DNA of 64,000 nucleotides, taken from Roseburia sp. CAG:10041_57. GTDB taxonomy: Bacteria; Bacillota; Clostridia; Lachnospirales; Lachnospiraceae. Location of the stretch: positions 3,287 to 67,286 of the forward strand of contig MNTL01000059.1 in assembly GCA_001916965.1 (NCBI GenBank), written 5' to 3'. Positions 9,889 through 19,345 of the stretch are shown here, in pieces (within the stretch, counting starts at the first letter, position 1; the number at the start of each line of letters is the position of its first letter). A program made the position numbers and the translations under genes. Under the pieces are notes generated by a model. That model did not search any database, was not told the DNA's origin, and was given only the letters and a program-made list of their open reading frames with translations.

Positions 9889-11253
9889 TTATCTGTTGGT
9901 CAGTCCACCGTCCTCATCCCTGGCAAGCTCTCTCGTTACCATGACTGCCATCGCAGTGATAAGCGGCAGATACTTCCTGTCATGAACGATCAGGAAAGCA
10001 TTGTCCCACACGATATTTTCAATGGTGATGTCCATGTCATCCATAATCGCACCAATCAGCGTACCATTCAGTGTTACCTTGTAATTATGTCCAATCGTTC
10101 CTGCGTATTCGGTCAGTTCCAGCCTGCCTTCATTAATATCCATTGTGAAGGTATCACGTACGAAGGTGAACTGTTTCTCCAACACACCGTAAGGCTCTCC
10201 CCGGTAGAAAAAGCGGTAAGTAGCCAGCGCGTGTCCGATTTCCTTCGTCATTTTAAATATCTCATTGCCCTCCGTATCATGGATATACAGGTTAATGAGT
10301 GGCATCGTGCCATCTACTATGTAGACCGTATTCTGATCCTTATCCTGTACCTCAAAGTGCTCTCCGGTAAGCTTGAAATCCTCGGTAAAGGTATAGACCT
10401 CTGAGGGAGAAGCATCCATAAAAGGAATTACCTGCTCTGTCTTCACGTAATTCTCGATGCTTGCCTTCAACCAGTCCTGGAAGAAAAAGACATCCGTATG
10501 GTAGCAGAGATGTCCTGCTGTATCGGCTCCCAAATCTGTCACAGGCGGATAGACCGATTCAGTCAATTTTTTCTTTATTGCGTTATCCAGAAAAGAATAT
10601 CCGATATAACCAATGTTCCCTGCACTGTTGAGATAGAAGTATATGAACTGTCCCCTGTCATCCGGACCGAATATCATTGATTTATAAGGAGAAGTGTAGA
10701 AATATCCCAGCCAGGCAGAACCAAGCGGAGTCTGTATCTCCTTATAAGCTTTGTAGAATTCTCCTATTTTCCGTTCTCTATCCATTCCTATCATTTTGAC
10801 TGCATCAGTTATACTGTTATAATCCTGCGGTGAACCCATCATAAAGATTGCAATACCGATAATCAGCACGACTGTTCCGAAGGATATCCAGAAGGTACTC
10901 CAGTTCCCCATGTGCCACATCCGTACACCCAGTACAGCTATCAATGCACCTACAATACGATACTTCCACACGCGCCATTTTAATGATTTAGACAGCCCTT
11001 TGTACGCATCGTTGCTTTCTTTTACCTTGTTCGCCGCCATAGCTGCCTGTTCTCCTGCCCTTTTTAGAGGGGATTTGATTCTCCAGAGCCAGGCAAGCCA
11101 GCCAAAGAATGCTGCGAATAAAGCCAGCACGAAGAGTACAACAGCGGTATCTTCCAGGGAATTTCCCTCTATCAGGTCTACCGCAGTTCCCAAGATGCCT
11201 ATCAAAATACATGTAATTGACAGACCAATCCACACTTTCTTCATATTTTTCAA
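9889..11253 (-). CDS. Membrane protein with C-terminal LURP-one/tubby-like beta-barrel domain
   Basis: 454 residues. Two membrane helices at about residues 7-27 and 37-58 are followed by a basic cytoplasmic stretch and another helical pair at about 98-140. The C-terminal part (about 290-440) has the repeating strands typical of LURP-one-related/tubby-C-like domains: EHFEVQDKDQNTVYIVDG, then LYIHDTEGNEIFKMTKEIG, then RFFYRGEPYGVLEKQF, then NYKVTLNGTLIGAI. These domains bind phospholipid or act as lipid-linked sensors or scramblases in other systems; no activity is shown here. The domain call rests on strand pattern and is moderately secure. It is the first gene of a likely two-gene unit with the lipoprotein downstream. 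Confidence 0.6.
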   Translation of the reverse strand: MKNMKKVWIGLSITCILIGILGTAVDLIEGNSLEDTAVVLFVLALFAAFFGWLAWLWRIKSPLKRAGEQAAMAANKVKESNDAYKGLSKSLKWRVWKYRIVGALIAVLGVRMWHMGNWSTFWISFGTVVLIIGIAIFMMGSPQDYNSITDAVKMIGMDRERKIGEFYKAYKEIQTPLGSAWLGYFYTSPYKSMIFGPDDRGQFIYFYLNSAGNIGYIGYSFLDNAIKKKLTESVYPPVTDLGADTAGHLCYHTDVFFFQDWLKASIENYVKTEQVIPFMDASPSEVYTFTEDFKLTGEHFEVQDKDQNTVYIVDGTMPLINLYIHDTEGNEIFKMTKEIGHALATYRFFYRGEPYGVLEKQFTFVRDTFTMDINEGRLELTEYAGTIGHNYKVTLNGTLIGAIMDDMDITIENIVWDNAFLIVHDRKYLPLITAMAVMVTRELARDEDGGLTNR

Positions 11254-11376
11254 TCCTTTCGCTCTATGTCAATGACAATCTCTGACTTTATTATATCTGT
11301 CTCGACATCGTTTGTACAGCAAACTAAGGTTGAGAAAAACTAAACTTTTAACCAAACTTTTAACCCTGTATATAAC

Positions 11377-11404
11377 AAAAAATCCCTTATTTCTAAGGGA
11401 TTTT
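11377..11404 (-). terminator. Intrinsic terminator after the chemoreceptor gene
   Basis: AAAATCCCTTA pairs with TAAGGGATTTT around a 4-nt loop, and on the minus strand it is followed by TTTTTTG. It lies 20 nt past the stop of the methyl-accepting protein gene. The symmetric A/T flanks make it potentially bidirectional. Confidence 0.85.
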
Positions 11405-11424
11405 CTGTATCTTCATCTTATTAT

Positions 11425-12372
11425 CTATCTTGATTGTTTCTGTTGTATTTCTTTTACGATTGGATTCAACTGTCCTACTAAATTGTTCATGTCTTCAAAC
11501 ATGGAACTCTTCGTTGTGCCCAGTTCATTTGCACGCTCAATATATGCCAGTACCCGCTGCATCTTCTCTTCTTCCGATTCAAAACAGTCTTTCACCTGTT
11601 CAAGCTTTTGTCCGGAAGACTGTGTTACCTGACTTATTTCCTGCTGTACCGTCTTCGCTCCATCTGCCGCCTCAATGATCTGGTCAAAGACTCCGTAAGC
11701 AGCATCCACATCCTCAACATTCTGTTTAAATGCTTCTTTAGAGCTTTCAATGTTCAGATTAAGCTGTTCTGTTCCGCTTTCAACCTCTGAAATACTGCTA
11801 TCTACGTTGCTGACCAGCTTCTTGATCTCGTCAGCCAGCTTCTTGACCTCATCTGCTACAACTGCAAAGCCCTTGCCCTGCTCTCCGGCGCGTGCTGCTT
11901 CTATCGCCGCATTCAGCGCCAGCATATTCGTCTGATTGGCAATCGCAATGATCTGTTTCATGCAATCCTTGATCTGCTGTACCGAAGTCTGTACGCCTAC
12001 GAATGTGTTCTGTATTTCTTCAAAGCTGCTCTGTACTTCGGAAGAGCTGCTCTTCAACTTATCAACCTTTCTCTGCGCGTCACCTACTGAATCTGTAATG
12101 TCATTTTTTACATTATCAAAACGGGAAGCAATCTGTTCCACATCAACAAATACTTCTGACAACACTTCCATCTGTTCTCTCAGTTTGTCATTTTCCTGAA
12201 GTGCCTCTTCAAATGTTGCCTGTACCCCTGCCATTTGATCCAGAGATTCTACTTCACGCTGTGCCAACTGTTTCTGGTACATCATAATACTGTCTGCCAC
12301 ATGACTGATAGGATGTACATCTATTACTTCTGTAGCCGTAACAACCGGCTTTTCTTCTTTTTTCTTAAACAT
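11425..12372 (-). CDS. Soluble methyl-accepting chemotaxis-type signalling protein
   Basis: 315 residues with no membrane segment. An N-terminal coiled coil leads into the highly conserved chemoreceptor hairpin tip at residues about 141-180 ([20 protein letters not shown], then [20 protein letters not shown]), which contacts CheA and CheW. The rest is heptad-repeat helix. Soluble receptors like this take input from a partner protein or bind cofactors in the cytoplasm. The gene lies 28 nt after a FIST-domain gene on the same strand, which suggests that the FIST protein provides the sensory input. No cheA or cheW is in the window, so it must work with components elsewhere. A minor alternative is a non-chemotaxis role in a Che-like pathway. 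Confidence 0.85.
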   Translation of the reverse strand: MFKKKEEKPVVTATEVIDVHPISHVADSIMMYQKQLAQREVESLDQMAGVQATFEEALQENDKLREQMEVLSEVFVDVEQIASRFDNVKNDITDSVGDAQRKVDKLKSSSSEVQSSFEEIQNTFVGVQTSVQQIKDCMKQIIAIANQTNMLALNAAIEAARAGEQGKGFAVVADEVKKLADEIKKLVSNVDSSISEVESGTEQLNLNIESSKEAFKQNVEDVDAAYGVFDQIIEAADGAKTVQQEISQVTQSSGQKLEQVKDCFESEEEKMQRVLAYIERANELGTTKSSMFEDMNNLVGQLNPIVKEIQQKQSR

Positions 12373-12400
12373 ATCTTATCCCCTTCATTCTACGAAAATC

Positions 12401-13462
12401 TTATTCAAATACGACACAGGTCATGGTCTGATTCACGAACTGCTGGTTGTAATGCTCTCCAAAACCGATCAGTCCTGCGTGATCTCCCAGTTTCTCCATG
12501 GTTTTCAGATAGGAATCAAAATAATGCTCTTGAGAAAAGAGTAAGTAACGGAATATACAATTGACGGAAAATACACCGGATATATGTGAAAAATCATTGT
12601 GTATCTTCTGAACGGTATTCTCTACCACCTCGGAAATATTCTGTGCTTCGAGCAGTGTAAGAACATCTGAATCATTTACCTGTCTGTAGCATATGAGCTG
12701 ATTGCCCGCCACTTCCTTAATAGAAATAATACAGATATCCTGTCCGTTCATCTTGCCGAGAGGATTCTTTAATGTCTGCGTGTCCATCTCTTTATCCGTG
12801 ATATGCAGAATGTCCTGATATACTTTCTTGGCAGGCTGTCCATTGAGCTCTCCTAACAGATACTTACTGCGGTCTGTGCGGGAGGCAATGAAACGACAGC
12901 CGGGAACCTGCTTGTATATGTTTTCCTTATAGACTTTCACTTTACCATCATTATTGCGAATCAGGGCGTACACATCTGCGTCTTCGTAGACTTTACCATT
13001 AACAGAGACTTTGCCGCCGTCACCGGTTCCTCCCACCAGAGATATCTTCTTCTGACCCAGTACACTGTAGATTGTTGTCAGGACACAGGCATCATTGCCG
13101 GTGCAAAAGTCAATACATACGGTATTCTTTTCAGAAGCTCCTACTTTATTAATATCTGCTTCCAGCCTGCCAATATATTTTACAGGCATGGTGGATGCCT
13201 GTTCCAACACATTCGTTGCAACTGTGAGATTACCCTCCATAGCAATCACTGCTACGCCATTTTCTGCAGCTACTTCCTGTCCACCATAACTGCCGCCGAT
13301 ACAGCCAATACTGGGTACTCCAGGAAACTGCTTCTCCAGCTCCTGTACATGCTCTTCAAATTGCTTCGCATTGGACATCAGCATTAATAATTTCGGTGCC
13401 TTCATTTCTTTGAGAATTTCTGTAAGATTTCCTCTTTTATCTGCTCTGTATATCTGTTTCAT
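12401..13462 (-). CDS. FIST-domain small-ligand sensor protein
   Basis: 353 residues. The fold pattern is FIST_N (about 15-210; GCIGGSYGG near residue 57, GGTGDGGKVS near 148) followed by FIST_C (about 215-340; KKVYQDILHI, then GKMNGQDICIISIKEV, then CIFRYLLF). FIST domains are proposed sensors of small ligands such as amino acids and are often found with chemoreceptors, diguanylate cyclases or kinases. No membrane helix or enzymatic motif is visible. It is the upstream gene of a two-gene unit with the soluble chemoreceptor at 11425-12372. The start at 13462 is preceded by GGAAGGTGAGCG, a good ribosome binding site. Confidence 0.85.
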   Translation of the reverse strand: MKQIYRADKRGNLTEILKEMKAPKLLMLMSNAKQFEEHVQELEKQFPGVPSIGCIGGSYGGQEVAAENGVAVIAMEGNLTVATNVLEQASTMPVKYIGRLEADINKVGASEKNTVCIDFCTGNDACVLTTIYSVLGQKKISLVGGTGDGGKVSVNGKVYEDADVYALIRNNDGKVKVYKENIYKQVPGCRFIASRTDRSKYLLGELNGQPAKKVYQDILHITDKEMDTQTLKNPLGKMNGQDICIISIKEVAGNQLICYRQVNDSDVLTLLEAQNISEVVENTVQKIHNDFSHISGVFSVNCIFRYLLFSQEHYFDSYLKTMEKLGDHAGLIGFGEHYNQQFVNQTMTCVVFE

Positions 13463-13562
13463 GTTCGCTCACCTTCCAGTCTTTTTCATAACACAATTTC
13501 ATTATAATATATCCATTTTTTGTTTTCAATTGAAAAGCTCACATAATTGTCAGATATTTTAG

Positions 13563-15059
13563 TTATAACAAACCAATCTCTCTTCCTCTGTTTACCGCCT
13601 GCTGTCTGTTCTGTACCTGTAATTTCCGGAAAATGTTGTTACTGTGGAATTTGACAGTCCCTGTCTTTTTCCCAAGCCTGTCAGCAATCTCGTCATTGCT
13701 CATTCCCTGTGCCATCAGGCGGAACACGTTCTTCTCCATTGTGGTCAGCGTTTCATAATATTCTGCCGGCGTTTTCAGATAATTGGGGAAATGTCTGCCC
13801 ACTTCACCTGCAAGATCTATGATTGTATCTGTGAAATCATCTACACCTCTCTCCTGCTGATATATGGAAAGCATCTGTACCATACAGCTGCCCTCATCTG
13901 CCAGTAAACGGATATAATGATACCGCCTTGCCGGCTCTAATGCTTTGTTAAGTTCTTCACACATTCGATTTTTTTCACCTGCTTTGTAATAGATAATGGC
14001 TGAGAGCATGTAGCATTCGCACAGATCCATATGCCTTTTACCGGGTATAAGCAGCGTTATGAGCTGTTTGACCAGGACATGAGCGACCATATACTTGCCC
14101 ATTTGCAGATAACAGCGTATCTTCACCAGATAAGCATACATATCCATCATATAGATGTCCTTATTCTCATCTTGCGCCGTATGTTCCAGCCATTGTATCA
14201 CTTCCTCCTGGCGTCCGTCATAACAGGCTGCAAGGCACGCAAGAGCATTTAAACTGGAGGTCAGTTCTTCCCAGCCTGTCTCATGTATTCGTTCACGTAT
14301 CTTCTCTACCAAGGGCTTTGCCATCTTGGTCTGTCCATTCACAAGCAGAATCTTCATCTGTAGAGCCAGGGCAACGAACAGACAGCGCATATCCTTATTC
14401 TGTTCAATAAGGGGAATCGTACCCGTTACCAGCACAAGTGCATTGAAACAGTCATTATTCTGATAATACCATTCTGCAAGTAATATCTCATACACACTCT
14501 GCCCACCACTTCCATACAGCTGTTGCACGGTATCTGTGATGATATCCCTGTGTCTCACCAGATATGGACCATATCTTGTAAAATCACGAAATCCATTTAT
14601 TATGCTCGGACGGCATGCCGACAGGGTAAGCGCCCTGACCGGTACTGCCTGCGCCTTAATTAAATAGAAAACGATTCGCAGAAACATGGTATCACTTGTA
14701 TAGGGCATTACCATTTCCAGAGCAATCCTGTAGAAATCTGTCTGGCTCATATTCTGTGGCTGCCAATGCTGTGGTGTCTCTCCTATCAGCTTCATATAAT
14801 CCTTTGCCTGATCCAGTCTCCCTGCCATGGAAGAAATCAGGGCAAGGTGTGTTACCAGCACGGGATTCTTTATGCAGTCATTCGTATCAAGACGATAGAA
14901 ATATTCCCTGCAATCCCACAGAGCAGGCATGGAAAAGGGATGCAGCGCAAACTCTTCTATGATCGTTTCCAATATATGCCCTTCTTTATCTGCACTTTTC
15001 ATAATGCGCAGCATTTCTTTACGTGGGCGTGGATATGTTTGTTTATCTTTTTTTACCAT
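13563..15059 (-). CDS. LuxR-family transcriptional regulator with TPR-like N-terminal region
   Basis: 498 residues. Residues about 436-498 form a LuxR/GerE helix-turn-helix (LTTMEKNVFRLMAQGMSNDE, then IADRLGKKTGTVKFHSNNIF), which binds DNA. Residues about 30-430 are all-helical with TPR-like repeats (AILYYKAGEKNRMCEELNKA is one clear unit), similar to the MalT/LAL regulators. The N-terminal P-loop ATPase of full MalT proteins is absent, so this is a shortened form. It lies 8 nt downstream of the ATC-hydrolase-like gene on the same strand and is probably cotranscribed with it. The target genes are unknown; the hydrolase gene or the FIST/chemoreceptor pair just downstream are reasonable candidates. 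Confidence 0.8.
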   Translation of the reverse strand: MVKKDKQTYPRPRKEMLRIMKSADKEGHILETIIEEFALHPFSMPALWDCREYFYRLDTNDCIKNPVLVTHLALISSMAGRLDQAKDYMKLIGETPQHWQPQNMSQTDFYRIALEMVMPYTSDTMFLRIVFYLIKAQAVPVRALTLSACRPSIINGFRDFTRYGPYLVRHRDIITDTVQQLYGSGGQSVYEILLAEWYYQNNDCFNALVLVTGTIPLIEQNKDMRCLFVALALQMKILLVNGQTKMAKPLVEKIRERIHETGWEELTSSLNALACLAACYDGRQEEVIQWLEHTAQDENKDIYMMDMYAYLVKIRCYLQMGKYMVAHVLVKQLITLLIPGKRHMDLCECYMLSAIIYYKAGEKNRMCEELNKALEPARRYHYIRLLADEGSCMVQMLSIYQQERGVDDFTDTIIDLAGEVGRHFPNYLKTPAEYYETLTTMEKNVFRLMAQGMSNDEIADRLGKKTGTVKFHSNNIFRKLQVQNRQQAVNRGREIGLL

Positions 15060-15067
15060 ACTCGTTA

Positions 15068-15697
15068 TTATCTCTTCTTATAACCGCAGTCACAGTAAGG
15101 ACCACCAGATGCTAATGTGTATTCCCTGACGAAATTGGTTACACCGCCAGCCTCGCTCATTGAATAGTCAAGGCGGCACATAGCAGGAATCAGCTGCTTT
15201 AATCCCAGTTCTGTCATAAGTGTGCAGATTCCACAGGTATAGAATTTCGCTTCGTAGCCGCTTCCATCTTCATATTCCCGGAAATCCATGTTCCAGGAAT
15301 AAGGGTTTCTGTCACCGGCTCTGAGTGCTGCCGTTTCCTGCATTCCGCGAATATCTGATGGAGAATATTGGCTTTTACCGCTCTGTCTGCAGAACCACTC
15401 CATAAGACCTGTCATCATGGACTTTTTATAATATTCTGTTGCTGCATCTACATCCGGAAGTGTAGGCATTGTAAGCAGAAATGCTGAAAACATGGCACAG
15501 TTTACCAGGTTCATCTTGAATCTGTCTTTCTTCTCGAACTCAGGAATCCTGGCTATGATTTCTTTATATTTGCGTTTCGCCTTTTTTGTAATCTCCTTTG
15601 CCTTAGCTGGCTCGATTCCCAAGACAGTTGTCAGATTGTTTCTGAATGATTTTGCAAATATCAGCCACATGGCAAGCGGCATATCTACGTATTTCAT
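15068..15697 (-). CDS. L-2-amino-thiazoline-4-carboxylic acid hydrolase family protein
   Basis: 209 residues. The C-terminal signature FVREYTLASGGPYCDCGYKK matches the ATC hydrolase-like family, together with the internal YTCGICTLMTELGLKQLIPAMC. Conserved cysteines there (near 154, 157, 169, 202 and 204) are probably functional. In characterised bacteria, ATC hydrolase opens 2-aminothiazoline-4-carboxylate on the way to cysteine. Most members of the family in Firmicutes are uncharacterised, so the substrate is not proven. It lies 101 nt downstream of the ABC transporter gene ending at 15799 and 8 nt upstream of the LuxR gene. The start at 15697 has AAAGGGGTACGAGG upstream. Confidence 0.7.
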   Translation of the reverse strand: MKYVDMPLAMWLIFAKSFRNNLTTVLGIEPAKAKEITKKAKRKYKEIIARIPEFEKKDRFKMNLVNCAMFSAFLLTMPTLPDVDAATEYYKKSMMTGLMEWFCRQSGKSQYSPSDIRGMQETAALRAGDRNPYSWNMDFREYEDGSGYEAKFYTCGICTLMTELGLKQLIPAMCRLDYSMSEAGGVTNFVREYTLASGGPYCDCGYKKR

Positions 15698-15798
15698 ATT
15701 CCTCGTACCCCTTTCACTCTCTTATAGTAAATATTTTATCACTTTTGTGTAGGAATACAAAGGGAATTAGTAATTCTAATATACCTATCGTAACTGTT

Positions 15799-17559
15799 TC
15801 ATGCTAACTTCCACCCTTCTGATTTACTTCTGATGTCTACGAAATCTTTATATTTTCCCGGAACCTGCACAAGTTGATTGTGGGTTCCGCTCTGGACGAT
15901 CTGTCCGTCATCAACAACCAGTATCTGGTCTGCCTGCTCAATCGTTGCCAGTCTGTGCGCAATCGTTACAATTGTTTTCCCTCTGGTAAGTTCAGATATT
16001 GCTGCCTGAATGAGATGTTCATTCTCAGGATCAACACTGGCTGTTGCCTCATCCAGTATGATGATTGGTGCGTCCTTCAATATCGCTCTTGCTATGGAGA
16101 TACGCTGTTTCTCACCTCCGGACAGGCTTCCTCCACCCTCTCCGATCACCGTATCATAACCATCCGGCAATTCCATGATGAAGTCATGACAGCATGCCTT
16201 TTTCGCCGCTTCTATCATTTCTTCCTGCGTTGCATCCGGCTTGCCAAAGCATATGTTGTTTCTTATGGTATCGTGAAACAGATAAACATTCTGGAATACC
16301 ATGGATATATTAGACAAAAGGCTGTCGCATGTGAATTCTTTCACATTGTGTCCTCCTACGCTGACACTTCCACAATCTACGTCATAGAATCTTGCGATCA
16401 GATTACATATGGTAGATTTGCCACTTCCCGATGGACCTACGATTGCAGTCACCGTATTTTGAGGGATTTTGAAGCTGACATTTTGAAGCACCTGTCTCCT
16501 GCTTTGTCCCTCTCCATAGGAAAAGTCAACATTTCTGAATTCGATATTGTAATGGTCAATCTTTATTTGTCTGCCATCTGCATCAATAAAAGATTCTCCT
16601 GTCAGCGCATCCAGATGATTCAACGCGTCATCTATGATTGCCAGTACATGTGCACAGTCAGATATCGGCTCCAGTGAACCAAATACATGGAATGACAGCA
16701 GCACTACCAGAATCACAGAAGTAAAATCAAGCTGACCAGTAATTCCAAGATAAAAAGCCGCAACGGAAATTGCCACACTTGCTGTCTTCAGTGCCAGAAG
16801 ATGCAGCGCATTAAAAGGAATATAGCCCCACTCTATCTTCAGGTTGATATCACGACTGTCTCTGCAGGCTTTTCTCATGGCATCCATAGAAGCCCCTGCT
16901 CTGCCAAAAGATTTTACAACCGCAAGACCTCTGGCATACTCCAGTGTTGCCCCGGTCAGATCTCTGTTCGCCTCAGCGAGGACTGGCGCATTCTGTGTAC
17001 TGTATCTGGAAATAACAAGAAGGAATACCAGAGACAGCACAGCCCCTGCTATGGCAATCAGACCAACTTTCCAGTTAATATACGTCAGCCACAGAAGGAT
17101 ACACACAAAATTCAGATAACCGCCAACGAAATTGTCAATCATACGGATTCCCATGCCTTCCAGGGTATGAAGTCCTGTTGTGATGGAGTTTAGTATTGTA
17201 CTGGTATTCATGTTCTGGAAATACCCAAGAGATACTCTCTTTAGTGCATCTCCTACTGCCAGTCTGTCTCTGGCGATCAGTTCATAGCTGATTGCCTCCT
17301 GGAATCTTGCTCTCAGATAATCAAAGAGAAATCGAAGGAAGATAAACAGCATCAAAATCCCTATGCTTTTACCTACCCATGCTGTACTGACCTTTTCTCC
17401 TCTTCCTGCACTTTCTACAAGTCTGCCTATTAGAAATGCCGCCCATATAACAGGCATTGCAGCGAACCACCCTGAGAAGAAGGAAAATACAAAACCAATA
17501 TATAAGTTCTTCTTAAAAGCTCCACACCAGTGAATGATTCGTTTTACTGTCTTGAACAT
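15799..17559 (-). CDS. ABC half-transporter, permease-ATPase fusion (second subunit of pair 1)
   Basis: 586 residues from the ATG at 17559, chosen because AGGAGGCGAACCGAT precedes it; a longer reading to 17622 lies wholly inside the upstream gene. Six membrane helices (residues about 20-300) precede an ATPase with GPSGSGKST, VFQNVYLF, LSGGEKQRISIARAIL and DEATASVDPENE. The start overlaps the stop of the other half-transporter by 16 nt, so the two are translationally coupled and almost certainly form a heterodimer. The Asp-Pro-Glu-Asn-Glu after Walker B and the AraC neighbour resemble the IrtA/IrtB and YbtP/YbtQ subfamily, exporter-fold proteins that import metal-siderophore complexes. Export of a peptide or drug is the alternative. 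Confidence 0.85.
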   Translation of the reverse strand: MFKTVKRIIHWCGAFKKNLYIGFVFSFFSGWFAAMPVIWAAFLIGRLVESAGRGEKVSTAWVGKSIGILMLFIFLRFLFDYLRARFQEAISYELIARDRLAVGDALKRVSLGYFQNMNTSTILNSITTGLHTLEGMGIRMIDNFVGGYLNFVCILLWLTYINWKVGLIAIAGAVLSLVFLLVISRYSTQNAPVLAEANRDLTGATLEYARGLAVVKSFGRAGASMDAMRKACRDSRDINLKIEWGYIPFNALHLLALKTASVAISVAAFYLGITGQLDFTSVILVVLLSFHVFGSLEPISDCAHVLAIIDDALNHLDALTGESFIDADGRQIKIDHYNIEFRNVDFSYGEGQSRRQVLQNVSFKIPQNTVTAIVGPSGSGKSTICNLIARFYDVDCGSVSVGGHNVKEFTCDSLLSNISMVFQNVYLFHDTIRNNICFGKPDATQEEMIEAAKKACCHDFIMELPDGYDTVIGEGGGSLSGGEKQRISIARAILKDAPIIILDEATASVDPENEHLIQAAISELTRGKTIVTIAHRLATIEQADQILVVDDGQIVQSGTHNQLVQVPGKYKDFVDIRSKSEGWKLA

Positions 17560-19340
17560 ATCGGTTCGCCTCCTTTCTGACCTCCAACTGCCCAGTGTCT
17601 GGCTCCTACATGTGCCTGCCACATTCTCTCATACAGCGGACAATTCTCAAGCAGCTGCGCCTGTGTTCCTTTTGCTTCTATGCGTCCATTCTTTAAGACA
17701 ACGATCTGATCTGCATCTGTTATCGTGGATAATCTATGGGCAATGACGAGCAGTGTCTTGCCTTTAGTCAATTCTTCTATACTTCTTTGCAATTTATCCT
17801 CATTCTCAGGATCGGTAAAAGCCGTTGCCTCATCCAATATTACAATAGGTGCATTTTTTAACATGATTCTGGCAATGGCGATTCTCTGCTTCTCTCCGCC
17901 GGATAAGCGCTTACCTGCCTCACCAGCAGGGGTATTATAGCCCTGTGGAAGCTTCTCAATAAATTCCTCACAGCAGGCTTTTCTTGCAGCTTCTTTTACC
18001 TGTTCATCGGTTGCAGACGGATTGCCGAGACGTATATTCTCCATAATGGAGCAGCGGAACAGAAAATTATCCTGTGTTACGAAGCTGACCATTTCTGAGA
18101 GCTGGTCAAGCGGCATATCCTTCACATTCACGCCGCCTATTGTGATCTCACCGCCAGTCACATCCCAGAATCTGGATATGAGCTTGGCAACCGTTGATTT
18201 GCCGCCGCCACTTGGACCGACCAGCGCGGTATAGCTTCCAGAGGGCATATCCAGATCAATCCCGTGAAGTACTTCGTCTTTTGCCTCTCCTGTATAGGAG
18301 AAATGAACATTCTTTAACTGAATATCATGGTTTGTGATCTGCGCACGTCTGGAAGGTTCAGGAAGTTCCCGCATATCAAGCAATCCCTGAATACTCTCTA
18401 TGTTGTACTTCATCTCACGAATGCTCTCCATGAACACTTCTATCTTGGCAAAAGACGTTACCATGGACATGGACAGCATCACTGCAAGCACCAGCTGGGA
18501 TATCGTAAGCTGTCCGTGAATTGTCAGATACAGACCTACCGGCAAGGTTCCAAGAAGCGTGGAGGGGAACAGTGCAAAGGTTATTTTCATGGTAATCCAT
18601 GTAGAGGATAGCCATTTCACAACGAACTTCTTATAGTCAAGAATAGCTTTAGAATATTTCTCATAAGAAGTACCAGCTCTGCCAAAAGCCTTAATTACTT
18701 CAATTCCTTCTATGTATTCCACAATTGTACTGTTCATATGAGCATTGGATTCATCATACTGGGTAAAGCTCCTGCCGCTTATGACCATAGTAAGAATCAT
18801 GAATACCATGGATAACGGAACCGTTACAAGCGCCGCCAGAGCAATTCGCCAATTCAGAGCAATCAGCGCTATGATACTGATTACCGGCAGTAATATATGT
18901 CCGCTTCCCTCAGGAATCATATGCGCAATAGGCGGTTCCATGTTCTCGATCTTTTCCACCATAATGCTCTTGATCTCACCAATGCTGTGTCCTTCCACAT
19001 CGCCCAACGGAGCCTTGAGGAACCGGTCTGTCAGCCTGAGTCTCAGCCCTTCCAGAATATGATAGGCAGCAATGTGCGATATCCAGGTGGATGCTGAGAA
19101 ACACACAATCTTAATTACATGGAACAACAGTGCATAGAGACACCATCTGACAATATCCTGTATAGGAACATTGTTGATATTTCTGATATACAGGTCTATT
19201 GCCCTGTATATGCAATAATATGGGATAAGTCCGCTGATAACACTTATAATGGATAGAATGATTGACAGGAGCATCCTGCGCCCGCTTCCATCCGTATAAC
19301 TAAGCAGCACCCCTAACCAGCTGTCTTTTTCTTTTTTCAC
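17544..19340 (-). CDS. ABC half-transporter, permease-ATPase fusion (first subunit of pair 1)
   Basis: 598 residues. Six membrane helices (about 20-300) are followed by an ATPase domain with GPSGGGKST, FVTQDNFLF, LSGGEKQRIAIARIML and DEATAFTDPENE. The Phe-Thr-Asp-Pro form after Walker B is seen in the IrtA/YbtP-like group. The C-terminal tail (HWAVGGQKGGEPICSRQ) contains the ribosome binding site and start of the next gene. It starts 5 nt after the AraC gene stop, so regulator and both halves form one operon read from about 20380. Inferred role: membrane transport of a metallophore or similar small molecule under AraC control. Confidence 0.85.
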   Translation of the reverse strand: MKKEKDSWLGVLLSYTDGSGRRMLLSIILSIISVISGLIPYYCIYRAIDLYIRNINNVPIQDIVRWCLYALLFHVIKIVCFSASTWISHIAAYHILEGLRLRLTDRFLKAPLGDVEGHSIGEIKSIMVEKIENMEPPIAHMIPEGSGHILLPVISIIALIALNWRIALAALVTVPLSMVFMILTMVISGRSFTQYDESNAHMNSTIVEYIEGIEVIKAFGRAGTSYEKYSKAILDYKKFVVKWLSSTWITMKITFALFPSTLLGTLPVGLYLTIHGQLTISQLVLAVMLSMSMVTSFAKIEVFMESIREMKYNIESIQGLLDMRELPEPSRRAQITNHDIQLKNVHFSYTGEAKDEVLHGIDLDMPSGSYTALVGPSGGGKSTVAKLISRFWDVTGGEITIGGVNVKDMPLDQLSEMVSFVTQDNFLFRCSIMENIRLGNPSATDEQVKEAARKACCEEFIEKLPQGYNTPAGEAGKRLSGGEKQRIAIARIMLKNAPIVILDEATAFTDPENEDKLQRSIEELTKGKTLLVIAHRLSTITDADQIVVLKNGRIEAKGTQAQLLENCPLYERMWQAHVGARHWAVGGQKGGEPICSRQ

Positions 19341-19345
19341 TTCAA

